Positions 46,901 through 55,250 of a stretch of DNA of 64,000 nucleotides are shown in pieces. The notes below the pieces were generated by a model that saw only the letters and a program-made list of their open reading frames with translations, was not told the origin of the DNA and did not search any database. Numbering within the stretch: position 1 is the stretch's first letter; every line of letters starts with the position of its first letter. The stretch is from positions 62,001 through 126,000 of the forward strand of contig JAPLFH010000041.1 in NCBI GenBank assembly GCA_026390815.1, given 5' to 3'. The position numbers and the translations under genes were made by a program. This DNA is from Ignavibacteriales bacterium (GTDB taxonomy: Bacteria; Bacteroidota; Ignavibacteria; Ignavibacteriales; SURF-24).

Positions 46901-47526
46901 TTAAAAATTTGGGACCAATCAATCTTCTTGCATACTCCGAATATGAAGAAGAAAAGCAACGGTTGGAATTTTTGCACAAACAAAGAAATGATCTGGTCGA
47001 TTCTGAAAAAGATCTGATCAAAACCATTGAAGAGATTAATATCAATGCACAAAATCTTTTCCTGGAAACTTTTGAAAAGATTAAGGAAAATTTTACCAAG
47101 ATTTTCCGTTCGCTTTTTAATCCTGGCGATGAAGCCGATCTGAATTTAGAGGAAAACGTAGACCCGCTTGAAGCAAAGATTGAGATTATAGCTAAGCCAA
47201 AAGGTAAACGCCCAACTTCAATCGAGCTGCTTTCCGGAGGAGAAAAAACGCTAACGGCTATTGCACTTTTATTCTCCATCTATTTAGTTAAACCAAGCCC
47301 CTTCTGCATTCTGGATGAAGTTGATGCTCCGCTTGATGACGCAAACGTTGATAGATTCACAAAAATTATACAAGAGTTTAGTGCAAGCACACAGTTTATT
47401 ATGGTTACCCACAATAAGCGCACTATGGAAGCTGCTGAAACTATGTACGGAGTTACAATGCAGGATGAAGGTATTTCCAGATTAGTAAGTGTTCAATTTA
47501 ATGAGGATTTAAATGTTGTTACTTAA
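43933..47526 (+). CDS. smc: chromosome segregation protein SMC
   Basis: 1197 residues from TTG 43933; no ATG start is available and YLSKLEIFGFKSFA is the normal N-terminus. Walker A is GPNGCGKTN. A long coiled coil follows (about 165-500), then a hinge around 515-670 (SKGAKVLIESDGW, GFTGWANAFVQSDDRW), a second coiled coil (about 675-1030), and the C-terminal head with signature LLSGGEKTLTAIALLF and Walker B FCILDEVDAPLDDANVDRF. SMC compacts and helps separate chromosomes. scpA and scpB are not near. Its last 14 bases overlap the next gene. Confidence 0.97.
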   Translation: MYLSKLEIFGFKSFAHKTIIDFNKGVTAIVGPNGCGKTNIVDAIRWALGEQRTTTLRSDKMENVIFNGTQNRKPMGMAEVSLTIINDLGILPTEYTEVTITRRIFRSGESEYLLNRNICRLKDITNLFMDTGMGTNAYSVIELKMVETILSNKADERRTMFEEAAGVNKYKLRRRLSLKKLEDIRRDLTRVNDIVTEVEKQVNSLERQAKKADKYNRVSTILRELELDLSEREFSLWNKKRTSFKDEKEVFFNQKIQIESELRNLEDELNLLREKISGIESTLNEKRKEISGQNEKIHRIQNALSVAAERKKSLEKNLGRYRQELEELHFQDEESNDFITTTHKKIEELIFSISEKAKYIENEEVQLDEKRNQLDEKKIVLKKQNDEVQEKSIALTRKENQLANLQKTLDETNSAIDKLNDKILSITNHIAKTVGYLEELEQEKTETEKKLSEWDKLFLQKQSEKAALEKKLTDLKGKEIEERSVIRAVTDKIDFLQSLINNLEGVSKGAKVLIESDGWTEKEKTLLADVGESEDKFRFAIEAALKNVLNNLLVDTFDDLQRAIDYLQKNDLGKASFLVLGMDDNIKKTLLDKFQNFSLNRKAKLIQKEKGFTGWANAFVQSDDRWKPFFNKILMRTAIAEDLESAFVLSKKYRGFNFTTLNGDFIHESGLIEAGSLPKLDETLFGRKKLLQNLRNEFPKYEANLEKIKAQIRETEEKIEEINLKELSDQNRILLNDLANIEKQIAQFEFEKKKSSDEIEKLRTEIQDLASKSNRTDNEVISLTEILKDETAEKESVEKVLVSIGDDVKSAEEDFNSTFTLYNQAKLELERLIGEKKNLENAIDRSKQTKENIKKSISKREIDISSTEEELIALQSIAEDNQLELDDLEETKRKLTAVESEIFENLKANKLLASELEKKLSELRKERDKLLEEIHSLDIRLNEINLKIDNLIEHIKENYSLALELKEFEDLDAFNFEERTNEVHNYKQQIKNLGPINLLAYSEYEEEKQRLEFLHKQRNDLVDSEKDLIKTIEEININAQNLFLETFEKIKENFTKIFRSLFNPGDEADLNLEENVDPLEAKIEIIAKPKGKRPTSIELLSGGEKTLTAIALLFSIYLVKPSPFCILDEVDAPLDDANVDRFTKIIQEFSASTQFIMVTHNKRTMEAAETMYGVTMQDEGISRLVSVQFNEDLNVVT

Positions 47527-48076
47527 TGAAAATATAATTGGGACAGTTTCGAATTTAACCGAAGACTCTCATGTTCAATTCGTAGTTCAGTTAATGTTAG
47601 TTGTTATGTGCGTTTTGTTTTTATTTACAAATGCGGAAGCTCATTCAAAAAAGAAAGCTAAAGTAAAACGGCATCACAAGGTTCATACTAAAGTTATCAA
47701 TCATAAAAAAATCAGTCTTGGTCAAATAAATTTTAAGGAATTTGATACTATAAAACCGGAAAATTTTAATTTTTCATTAGAACAAAATTCTCCAAATCCT
47801 TTCAGAGATTCCACATTGATTAAATACCACGTTGCAAGTAAATGCAATGTTACATTGGAAATTTATAATGATAAAATTGAAAGAGTAGCCGAGCTTGTTA
47901 ATAATGTTGAAGAAAACGGTGACTATGCTATTCCATTCAAAACTGAAACTACTAATGGCAGGCTACCAAATGGTATTTATTTTTACCGGTTGCGCGCTGG
48001 CGAATTTGTAGAAGTTAAAAAGATGATAATTATGAATGAAGGATTGGCTTTCTTAGATGAACGAAAAGAACTTTAA
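47513..48076 (+). CDS. small T9SS-sorting-domain protein
   Basis: 187 residues from ATG 47513, which overlaps smc by 14 bases and has GAGGAT upstream. An alternative start at ATG 47594 would put the signal peptide (MLVVMCVLFLFTNAEA) at the very N-terminus and may be the real one. A basic segment (SKKKAKVKRHHKVHTKV, His/Lys-rich) follows. Almost everything after it is a sorting domain: NSPNPFRDSTLIKYHV, LEIYNDKIERVAELV, NGIYFYRLRAGEFVEVKKM. A tail of about 15 residues (MNEGLAFLDERKEL) extends beyond the usual end and overlaps the HAD gene. There is no separate passenger domain, which is unusual. Confidence 0.72.
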   Translation: MLLLNENIIGTVSNLTEDSHVQFVVQLMLVVMCVLFLFTNAEAHSKKKAKVKRHHKVHTKVINHKKISLGQINFKEFDTIKPENFNFSLEQNSPNPFRDSTLIKYHVASKCNVTLEIYNDKIERVAELVNNVEENGDYAIPFKTETTNGRLPNGIYFYRLRAGEFVEVKKMIIMNEGLAFLDERKEL

Positions 48077-48776
48077 AATATTTGTCGATTTTGATGGAAC
48101 GATCACTAAAATTGATGTTGGTGAAGCATTCGTTAATTCTTTTGGTAATTCGGAAAGGAATAGCGAGATAATCCAGCTATGGATTGAAAATAAAATTACT
48201 TCTCCGGAAAGTTGGTTCCTAATGTTCGAACATGTTCGGTTTGATGAAAATGCTTTTGATAAGTTCTTGGATAAAATTGAAATTGATAAAAGTTTTTCCG
48301 GTTTCGTTGCTTATTGCCACCTGAATAGTTTTGAAGTAAGAGTTTTAAGTGATGGCTTTGATCTTTACATAGATAAAATTTTGAAAAGAGAAACGCTTTC
48401 TGATCTGGAAGTGTTTTGTAATAAAGCTAAAATAAATGCAGAAGAACAAATCATTCCAACATTTCCTTATGGTGATGAGGAATGTAAACATTGTGGCAAC
48501 TGCAAACGGAATCACATCCTCTCCAATTGCGGTGATGAAGATTATATAATTTACATAGGCGATGGTTACTCTGATAAATGCCCCATTGAATTTTGTGATT
48601 ATGTGTTTGCGAAAGATTCTCTTTTGAAATTTTGTGAAATAAACCGCATTACTTATTTCCCGTTTCAAAACTTTGATGATGTTATCAAAAAGTTAGAAGA
48701 GTTAAAAAGCAAAAAAAGGTTGAAGAAAAAATTTCAAGCTGAAGTAAAACGCAAAAATGTTTTTATGCAAGGCTAA
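48057..48776 (+). CDS. MtnX/SerB-like HAD phosphatase
   Basis: 239 residues. The HAD motif FVDFDGTITKIDVG gives the nucleophile and the general acid Asp; VLSDGFDLYIDKIL is motif II, and IYIGDGYSDKCPIEFCD is motif IV. CKHCGNCKRN in the cap region is a paired-Cys insertion as in MtnX-like members. MtnX acts on a methylthioribose-salvage intermediate, but no other salvage gene is visible, so the substrate is left open. It overlaps the preceding gene by 20 bases and is followed, 52 bases on, by the ICMT-like gene. Confidence 0.85.
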   Translation: MNEKNFKIFVDFDGTITKIDVGEAFVNSFGNSERNSEIIQLWIENKITSPESWFLMFEHVRFDENAFDKFLDKIEIDKSFSGFVAYCHLNSFEVRVLSDGFDLYIDKILKRETLSDLEVFCNKAKINAEEQIIPTFPYGDEECKHCGNCKRNHILSNCGDEDYIIYIGDGYSDKCPIEFCDYVFAKDSLLKFCEINRITYFPFQNFDDVIKKLEELKSKKRLKKKFQAEVKRKNVFMQG

Positions 48777-48828
48777 TTTACAGGTTATTAGATTTAGTAT
48801 TTATAAATATTTAAAAACATAAAAAAGA

Positions 48829-49416
48829 ATGAGCAATTTTCAATCAAAAATATTTAAATATAGAAGCTATACACCAATCCCGTTCCTTTTGCTGATGTTC
48901 CTTTATCAATGGGTAAATGTCTGGAGTTTTATCTTCGGCTTTATAATTGCATTAGCTGGTGAATGGATGCGACTGTGGGGTGTTAGCTATGCTGGCAGCG
49001 AAACCCGAACAACCGGAAGCGTTGGTGGTACATATTTAGTAATAAGCGGTCCATTCGCACATGTTAGAAATCCGCTTTACGTTGGCAATATGTTAATGTA
49101 CCTGGGGATGGGTGTTATGTCTTTTGCGATTTTTCCATATCTGCAAATTTTGGCTTTGCTGTTCTTCTATTTTCAATATCGATTCATCATCAAAGAAGAA
49201 GAAGAATATTTAAAGAAAGCTTTCGGTAAAGATTATCAAGAGTATTTTAAAAATGTTCCAAGGTTTTTTCCCAGAGCATCCGCATATAAGAATCCAGGAA
49301 TTCCTCAACCTAAATTTAATTTTAAGGCAGGTATAAAATCGGAAAGAAGAACTTTGCAGGCATTTGCATTTGTAACAATAACTTTGTTGTTAATAAGAAT
49401 CATTAGAGGAATTTGA
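48829..49416 (+). CDS. ICMT/PEMT-like membrane methyltransferase
   Basis: 195 residues with about four or five helices. GPFAHVRNPLYVGNMLMYLGMGVM and the terminal IKEEEEYLKKAFGKDYQEYFKNVPRFFP match the isoprenylcysteine carboxyl methyltransferase/phospholipid methyltransferase family, which binds S-adenosylmethionine in its C-terminal half. In bacteria the substrates are lipids or small hydrophobic molecules and are mostly unknown. It overlaps lpxB by four bases (TTGA), so a lipid-envelope role is a reasonable inference. Confidence 0.85.
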   Translation: MSNFQSKIFKYRSYTPIPFLLLMFLYQWVNVWSFIFGFIIALAGEWMRLWGVSYAGSETRTTGSVGGTYLVISGPFAHVRNPLYVGNMLMYLGMGVMSFAIFPYLQILALLFFYFQYRFIIKEEEEYLKKAFGKDYQEYFKNVPRFFPRASAYKNPGIPQPKFNFKAGIKSERRTLQAFAFVTITLLLIRIIRGI

Positions 49417-50552
49417 ACAAGAACCTGTTAATAATTGCAGGGGAATCTTCTGGCGATTTGCACGGAGCATCTCTTGTAAAAGAATTGAAAAAGATGGACA
49501 AAAACATTTCTATTGTTGGCATTGGCGGTAACAAAATGAAAGCTGAAGGAATGGAACTGCTCTACCATATTAACCAAATGTCATTTCTGGGACTTGTGGA
49601 AATTCTAAAGCATATTCCATTTATGAAAAGAGCCCAGGCAAATTTGATTGATGAAGTTAAGAAAAGAAATATTAAAACCGCTGTGCTTATAGATTATCCT
49701 GGGTTTAACTTAAATATTGCCTCACGCTTAAAAGCACTGGATGTAAAGCTGATCTATTTTATTTCCCCACAGGTTTGGGCTTGGGGCGCTGGAAGAATAA
49801 AAAAAATAAAAAGATTAATTGATAAGATGCTCGTTATTCTTCCATTTGAAGAATTGCTGTTTAAGCGCGAAGGAATTGATGCTGAATTTATTGGTCATCC
49901 TTTACTTGAGCAGATTGAGAATTATAAATTTTTAAGTCGGGATGAGTTGTTTGAAAAATGCGGATTGAATAAAAATCAAGAAATGCTTTTAGTGCTTCCG
50001 GGCAGCCGGGTTCAGGAAGTAAAGAAAATTTTCCCGCAAGCAATTTTAGCAGCAAATAAATTAGCCGAGGAATTTAATCTCCAGGTTGTTGTTGCTTGTT
50101 CGGATGATATTGAAGAAAAGATTTTTGCTGAAATATCACCAGTGGAAAATTTTAAGGTAGTTAAAGGATATACTTACGATTTGTATAAACAATCCCAAAT
50201 TGGAATTATAAAATCCGGCACTTCAACACTGGAAGCAGGTTTGTTTGGGCTGCCAATGGTTATTGTATATTCAACCAATCCTTTAACTTTCTTTATTGGT
50301 AAAAAAATAGTCAAGATTGATAGAATTGGTCTGGTAAATATTGTAGCAGAAGAAATGGTTGCACCGGAATTACTTCAGCAGGATGCAAACTCTAAAAAGA
50401 TTTACGAAACAGTAAAATCAATTTTAATTGACAAGAATAGATATGATTCAATCAAACAAAAATTAAGTTTGTTGAAGCATAAGTTGGGAACAGCCGGTGC
50501 CGCCAAACGTGCAGCAGAAGTTGTTTACACTTTTTTAAGTAATTCTGATTGA
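49413..50552 (+). CDS. lpxB: lipid-A-disaccharide synthase
   Basis: 379 residues from TTG 49413, with AGAGGA upstream; no ATG fits the conserved start NLLIIAGESSGDLHGASLVKEL. It joins UDP-diacylglucosamine and lipid X to form the lipid A disaccharide at the inner membrane. YPGFNLNIASRLKAL, FISPQVWAWGAGRIKKIK, EFIGHPLLEQI, VLPGSRVQEVKKIFP and KSGTSTLEAGLFGLPMV are family blocks. Its first bases overlap the stop of the methyltransferase gene; DUF374 and lpxK follow closely. The rest of the lpx pathway is elsewhere. Confidence 0.96.
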   Translation: MNKNLLIIAGESSGDLHGASLVKELKKMDKNISIVGIGGNKMKAEGMELLYHINQMSFLGLVEILKHIPFMKRAQANLIDEVKKRNIKTAVLIDYPGFNLNIASRLKALDVKLIYFISPQVWAWGAGRIKKIKRLIDKMLVILPFEELLFKREGIDAEFIGHPLLEQIENYKFLSRDELFEKCGLNKNQEMLLVLPGSRVQEVKKIFPQAILAANKLAEEFNLQVVVACSDDIEEKIFAEISPVENFKVVKGYTYDLYKQSQIGIIKSGTSTLEAGLFGLPMVIVYSTNPLTFFIGKKIVKIDRIGLVNIVAEEMVAPELLQQDANSKKIYETVKSILIDKNRYDSIKQKLSLLKHKLGTAGAAKRAAEVVYTFLSNSD

Positions 50553-50559
50553 AGAAAAG

Positions 50560-51216
50560 ATGAGTTTCAAAAAACACAAACAGAATTTTTTGCGGTTTAT
50601 CGGCAACCATCTTCTTTTCAGGTTAACGATGCTGCTTTGCAAAACATTAAAGATAAATATTAGAAATAGTGAAGCGATAAATAAATTTTATAATGAAAAG
50701 CAAAACTTTGTACTGGCGTTCTGGCATGGAACAATGTTAGTTCCCTGGTTCATTCATCGTAATAAAAACTTTGCGGCAATTGTAAGCAAAAGTAAAGATG
50801 GCGGCTTATTGGAAAGAGTGCTTAAACCACTCAACTATACCGTCGTGCGGGGCTCTAGCCATACAGGTGGAAGCATTGCTCTTGGAATTTTAGTGGATTA
50901 CGCAAAGAATGAAAAATCCATTGCAATTACCCCGGATGGACCGAAAGGTCCTCCAAGAAAATTGAAAGCCGGAGCAGTTATTGCAGCTAAGAGAGCAAAA
51001 ATTCCATTGGTATTACTTGGTGCCGGTTATCAGAAAAAAAGAGAACTAAGTAGCTGGGATAAATTTCAGGTTCCAATATTTTTCAGTAAGGTAAACCTTA
51101 TTTATTCAGATCCGATTTATATTGATAACGAATTATCATATGAAAAAACTTCTGAAGTAATTGAAGATTGTAATAAGAAATTAAATGAAATTCAGAAAGA
51201 GGCAGAAACTTTTTAA
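50560..51216 (+). CDS. DUF374-type lysophospholipid acyltransferase-like protein
   Basis: 218 residues. FVLAFWHGTMLVPWFIH holds the His of the acyltransferase motif; VSKSKDGGLLERVLKPLNYTVVRGSS and TPDGPKGPPRKLKAGAV are the DUF374 signature blocks, related to LPLAT acyltransferases. Exact substrate is unsettled for this family. Lying between lpxB (seven bases) and lpxK (one base overlap), it is well placed to modify lipid A or its precursor. The start ATG 50560 lies a few bases after the lpxB stop. Confidence 0.9.
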   Translation: MSFKKHKQNFLRFIGNHLLFRLTMLLCKTLKINIRNSEAINKFYNEKQNFVLAFWHGTMLVPWFIHRNKNFAAIVSKSKDGGLLERVLKPLNYTVVRGSSHTGGSIALGILVDYAKNEKSIAITPDGPKGPPRKLKAGAVIAAKRAKIPLVLLGAGYQKKRELSSWDKFQVPIFFSKVNLIYSDPIYIDNELSYEKTSEVIEDCNKKLNEIQKEAETF

Positions 51217-52277
51217 TGCTTTTTTTAAGAATCATATCGTTTCCACTTATTCCAGTTTATAAATGGATTATTTTATTTAGAAATATTTTTTTCGAAAAAG
51301 AAATATTTACATCGCACAAGGTAGAAGCAAAAGTTATTTCAGTTGGCAATATTGTTGTCGGTGGTTCCGGCAAAACACCGGCAGTAATTTACATTACAAA
51401 TCTGCTTAAGATTGCTGGAATTAAAGTTGGAGTTCTAAGCCGTGGATATGGTAGAAAATCAAAAGGCTTTCAACTTGTTTCCGATGGTAAAGATATTTTA
51501 TGTGATGTTACAACTTGCGGAGATGAGTTGATTCTTACGGCTATGGAATGTAAAGTGCCGGCAGCCGCTTGTGAAAGTAGAGTTGAAGGCGCACAGAAAT
51601 TAATAAAACAAACTGGTGTAAATACTATCATACTTGATGATGCATTTCAGCATAGATGGATAAAGCGGGATTTGGATATTCTTATTTTCGATCAAATGTT
51701 TTTAAGTAAACCCGGTGGAATGGATCAGAACCTTCTTCCAACTGGATTAATGCGGGAACCTTTCTCTTCTATCAAACGTGCGGATGCAATTATTATAAAT
51801 AGAAAATTTTCTGATTACTTCCCTATTCCTTCGGTACTTATTCCAGTATTTGGCGGAAAGAAAATTTTCAATGCATACTATAAAACAACCGGCATTGTTG
51901 ATGTAAAAAATCATCAGTTTTATAAAGCAGAGGAATTCCATGGACAAAAAAGTTTGGTTGTAAGTGGTATCGCCCGTCCATCCTCTTTCTTAAATGCGTT
52001 AAAACAATATAATATTGATGTTACAAATCAACTTATTTTCCAGGATCATAAACATTATGCAGAAAAAGAAATTCAGTTGATAAGAAAAAAGTTTTATTCA
52101 ACTAACGCAAATTCAGTTATAACAACTGCCAAAGATGCTGTAAAACTAACTGAGTTTAGCAAAGAGCTTGACGATATTGATATATATTACTTGAAAATTG
52201 AACTTGAGATTGACAACAAAGAAGAATTTGAAAAATTGATTTTAGAAAATATTAACAACTTTACTTCTTCGCAGTAA
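51216..52277 (+). CDS. lpxK: tetraacyldisaccharide 4'-kinase
   Basis: 353 residues. LpxK phosphorylates the 4' position of the lipid A disaccharide with ATP. N-terminal membrane-associating stretch, then Walker A VGNIVVGGSGKTPAVIYI, GVLSRGYGRKSKGF, VEGAQKLI, LDDAFQHRWIKRDLDILIFD, and LMREPFSSIKRADAIIINR. FQDHKHYAEKE and ITTAKDAVKL near the C-terminus are also conserved. Its ATG shares one base with the stop of the DUF374 gene. It ends the smc-to-lpxK forward run; ppdK starts 75 bases later with its own ribosome site. Confidence 0.95.
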   Translation: MLFLRIISFPLIPVYKWIILFRNIFFEKEIFTSHKVEAKVISVGNIVVGGSGKTPAVIYITNLLKIAGIKVGVLSRGYGRKSKGFQLVSDGKDILCDVTTCGDELILTAMECKVPAAACESRVEGAQKLIKQTGVNTIILDDAFQHRWIKRDLDILIFDQMFLSKPGGMDQNLLPTGLMREPFSSIKRADAIIINRKFSDYFPIPSVLIPVFGGKKIFNAYYKTTGIVDVKNHQFYKAEEFHGQKSLVVSGIARPSSFLNALKQYNIDVTNQLIFQDHKHYAEKEIQLIRKKFYSTNANSVITTAKDAVKLTEFSKELDDIDIYYLKIELEIDNKEEFEKLILENINNFTSSQ

Positions 52278-52352
52278 AGAAAAATTACTGCCGGGAATAT
52301 ATAATGAACGAAGAAATTTTATTTTTATTCACTAAATAATTGGAGAAAAAAT

Positions 52353-55139
52353 ATGGCTGACAAAAAACCAAAATATGTTTATTCTTTTCTGCCAGGTAAG
52401 GCAGATGGAAAAGCAGAAATGAAAAATCTACTCGGTGGTAAAGGTGCAAATCTTGCAGAAATGGCAAATATCGGATTGCCCGTTCCGGCAGGTTTTACAA
52501 TTACAACTGAAGTTTGTACTTATTATATGAAATATGGAAAGAAACATCCTAAAGAATTAGAAGCACAGCTAAAAGATGCTCTTTCCAAAGTTGAAAAAGT
52601 AATGGGTGCAAAGTTTGGCGATCCAAATAATCCTTTATTAGTTTCTGTTCGTAGCGGTGCGCGTGCATCAATGCCGGGAATGATGGAAACTATTCTTAAT
52701 GTTGGATTGAATGATGTAACACGTGAAGGATTAATTAAGAGAACCAATAACCCACGTTTCGTTTACGATTCACAACGCCGGTTAATTCAAATGTATTCTG
52801 ATGTTGTTATGGAAAAAGCTTCTGGTGTAGAAGTAGTGGAAGGTATGGGGGTTCGTGCGCAACTTGAAAGAGAATTGGAAAAGATGAAACAATCTCGCGG
52901 AGCTCACAACGATACTGATTTAAGCGCTGATGATTTGAAAGAACTGATCGATATCTACAGAGCAAAAATAAAAGAAGTTCTTGGAAAAACATTTCCTGAA
53001 GATCCAATGCAACAGTTATGGGGTGCAATCAATGCTGTATTCCAAAGTTGGAATGGAAAACGTGCTATCTCTTACAGAAGAATAGAAGGAATTCCTGATG
53101 AGTGGGGAACCGCAGTAAACGTTCAATCAATGGTATTTGGCAATATGGGCGATTCATCTGCAACTGGTGTTGCATTCACAAGAAATCCTGCCACTGGTGA
53201 GAATTATTTTTATGGTGAGTGGCTGGCAAATGCACAGGGTGAAGATGTTGTAGCTGGAATAAGAACTCCAAATCCAATAAACGAAATTGGAAAGAGTGAA
53301 CATACAGAACATCTTTCTTCGCTGGAAACTGCAATGCCAGCAACATATAAACAACTTCATAAAATTCAGCGCTCTCTCGAAAATCATTACCGTGATATGC
53401 TTGATATAGAATTTACAATTCAGGATGGAAAACTTTATATGCTGCAATGCCGCGTAGGAAAACGTAATGGTCCTGCTGCTGTAAAGATGGCTCTTGATAT
53501 GTACAAACAAAAATTGATCACAAAAGAAGAAGCTGTAATGCGTGTTCAACCTGCTCAGTTCGATGAACTTCTTCATCCTATTATTGATCCTGCATTTGAA
53601 TTAAAAGCAAAACCAATTGCAAAAGGATTGCCGGCTGGTCCTGGCGGAGCTTCCGGACAAGTTGTATTCACGGCAAACGATGCTGTTGCATGGGCAAAAG
53701 AAGGTAAGACTGTTATATTAATTCGTGAAGAAACAAATCCAGAAGATATTGAAGGAATGAGAGCAGCACAAGCAATTCTAACCGCACGCGGCGGAATGAC
53801 TTCCCACGCTGCATTGGTAGCACGTGGTTGGGGAAAATGCTGTATTGTTGGAGCTGGAACTGTAAAAGTGAACCTTGAAGAAAAAACATTCGTAGTTAAC
53901 GGTGATACAATAAAAGAAGGCGACTATATAACTCTTAACGGTAGCAAGGGTACTGTTTATCTTGGTCAACTTCCAATGAAGAAGGCTGCTGAAGATAATC
54001 CAGAGTTCGTTGCATTCATGAAAATATGCGATCAGGTTAGAAGATTGAAAGTAAGAACAAACGCAGACACACCGGAAGATGCAGCGAGAGCACGTGCCTT
54101 TGGTGCAGAAGGTATCGGTTTGTTCAGAACGGAACACATGTTTTATGGAAAGCACTCAGAAGAACCGTTATTCAAATTAAGAAAGATGATCGTATCTAAA
54201 ACAGAAGCAGAAAGACGTGCTGCGCTTGATGAATTATTCCCTTATGTTAAAAAAGATATTAAAGGTACACTTGCAGCAATGGATGGATATTCCGTTACTA
54301 TCAGAACGCTCGATCCACCACTTCACGAATTTGTTCCTCAACGTGAAGAAGAAAGAATTAAGTTATCTGAAAGTCTTGGAATTTCATTGGATGATTTGAA
54401 TGAAAGAGCAGAAGCTTTACATGAAAACAATCCGATGATGGGACACCGTGGTGTTCGTTTGGGAATAACTTATCCGGAAGTTACTGAAATGCAGGTAAGA
54501 GCAATTTTTGAATCAACAGCAGAATTGCTTAAGGAAGGTAAGAAGCCTTTTCCGGAAATTATGATTCCTGTTGTTGGTGTTGAAACTGAATTAAAACATC
54601 AATACAAATTGATTGAAAAGATTTACAAAGAAGTCTGTGCCAAATTCAACATAAAGAAAATTCCTCACCTTGTTGGAACAATGATTGAAATACCACGCGC
54701 TTGTCTGACTGCAGATAAGATTGCTGAATATGCACAATTTTTCTCGTTCGGAACAAACGATTTAACTCAAATGGGTTTTGGTTATTCGCGTGATGATATT
54801 GGAGGATTTTTACCTGAATATTTGGATAAAAAAATTCTTCCCGTAGATCCATTCCAGGTTATCGATTTCGAAGGAATTGGTCAACTAATGCAAATGGCTG
54901 TAACTAAAGGAAGAAGCGTTCGCCCTGATTTGAAGATTGGAATTTGCGGAGAGCATGGCGGCGAACCAGCTTCAGTAGAATTCTGTCATCAATTAGGATT
55001 GAACTATGTAAGCTGTTCACCATTTAGAGTTCCTATTGCACGTTTAGCTGCTGCCAGAGCAGTTGTAAATGAAGCGAAAGCTAAAACTGCCGCTAAAAAA
55101 CCAGCAGAAAAAAAAGTTAAAGCTTCTAAGAAAAAATAA
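52353..55139 (+). CDS. ppdK: pyruvate, phosphate dikinase
   Basis: 928 residues. It interconverts pyruvate, ATP and phosphate with phosphoenolpyruvate, AMP and pyrophosphate. The N-terminal ATP-grasp part begins LLGGKGANLAEMANIGLPVPAGFTI. The swivelling domain holds the catalytic His in GGMTSHAALVARGWGKCC, and the C-terminal TIM barrel has EGIGLFRTEHMF, NPMMGHRGVRLG, FFSFGTNDLTQM and ICGEHGGEP. The enzyme normally ends near IARLAAARA; here about 27 Lys/Ala-rich residues follow (EAKAKTAAKKPAEKKVKASK). GGAGA precedes ATG 52353. With pfkA and tpiA it fits a reversible PPi-linked glycolysis (inference). Confidence 0.97.
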   Translation: MADKKPKYVYSFLPGKADGKAEMKNLLGGKGANLAEMANIGLPVPAGFTITTEVCTYYMKYGKKHPKELEAQLKDALSKVEKVMGAKFGDPNNPLLVSVRSGARASMPGMMETILNVGLNDVTREGLIKRTNNPRFVYDSQRRLIQMYSDVVMEKASGVEVVEGMGVRAQLERELEKMKQSRGAHNDTDLSADDLKELIDIYRAKIKEVLGKTFPEDPMQQLWGAINAVFQSWNGKRAISYRRIEGIPDEWGTAVNVQSMVFGNMGDSSATGVAFTRNPATGENYFYGEWLANAQGEDVVAGIRTPNPINEIGKSEHTEHLSSLETAMPATYKQLHKIQRSLENHYRDMLDIEFTIQDGKLYMLQCRVGKRNGPAAVKMALDMYKQKLITKEEAVMRVQPAQFDELLHPIIDPAFELKAKPIAKGLPAGPGGASGQVVFTANDAVAWAKEGKTVILIREETNPEDIEGMRAAQAILTARGGMTSHAALVARGWGKCCIVGAGTVKVNLEEKTFVVNGDTIKEGDYITLNGSKGTVYLGQLPMKKAAEDNPEFVAFMKICDQVRRLKVRTNADTPEDAARARAFGAEGIGLFRTEHMFYGKHSEEPLFKLRKMIVSKTEAERRAALDELFPYVKKDIKGTLAAMDGYSVTIRTLDPPLHEFVPQREEERIKLSESLGISLDDLNERAEALHENNPMMGHRGVRLGITYPEVTEMQVRAIFESTAELLKEGKKPFPEIMIPVVGVETELKHQYKLIEKIYKEVCAKFNIKKIPHLVGTMIEIPRACLTADKIAEYAQFFSFGTNDLTQMGFGYSRDDIGGFLPEYLDKKILPVDPFQVIDFEGIGQLMQMAVTKGRSVRPDLKIGICGEHGGEPASVEFCHQLGLNYVSCSPFRVPIARLAAARAVVNEAKAKTAAKKPAEKKVKASKKK

Positions 55140-55156
55140 AATAAAAACAGCATGCA

Positions 55157-55210
55157 GATGACACAGGTTAAACTAGTACAAAATATTTTACCAGTAAAAT
55201 CTGTGTCATC
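55157..55210 (+). terminator. hairpin after ppdK
   Basis: GATGACACAG (55157-55166) pairs perfectly with CTGTGTCATC (55201-55210), and the loop can pair further around AAAATATTTT. No U-tail follows; an mRNA 3' end structure is likely. Confidence 0.55.
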
Positions 55211-55250
55211 AACTTGCAATTGTTTTAAATGATTGAATGAAGGAGAGCAA

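Noticed and set aside
46887-47279. 130-codon minus-strand frame inside smc
   Set aside because: It mirrors the conserved ATPase head of SMC and has no independent support.
53154-53576. 140-codon minus-strand frame inside ppdK
   Set aside because: It is antisense to a fully conserved enzyme, has unlikely composition (Phe, Ser, Cys rich) and no ribosome site.
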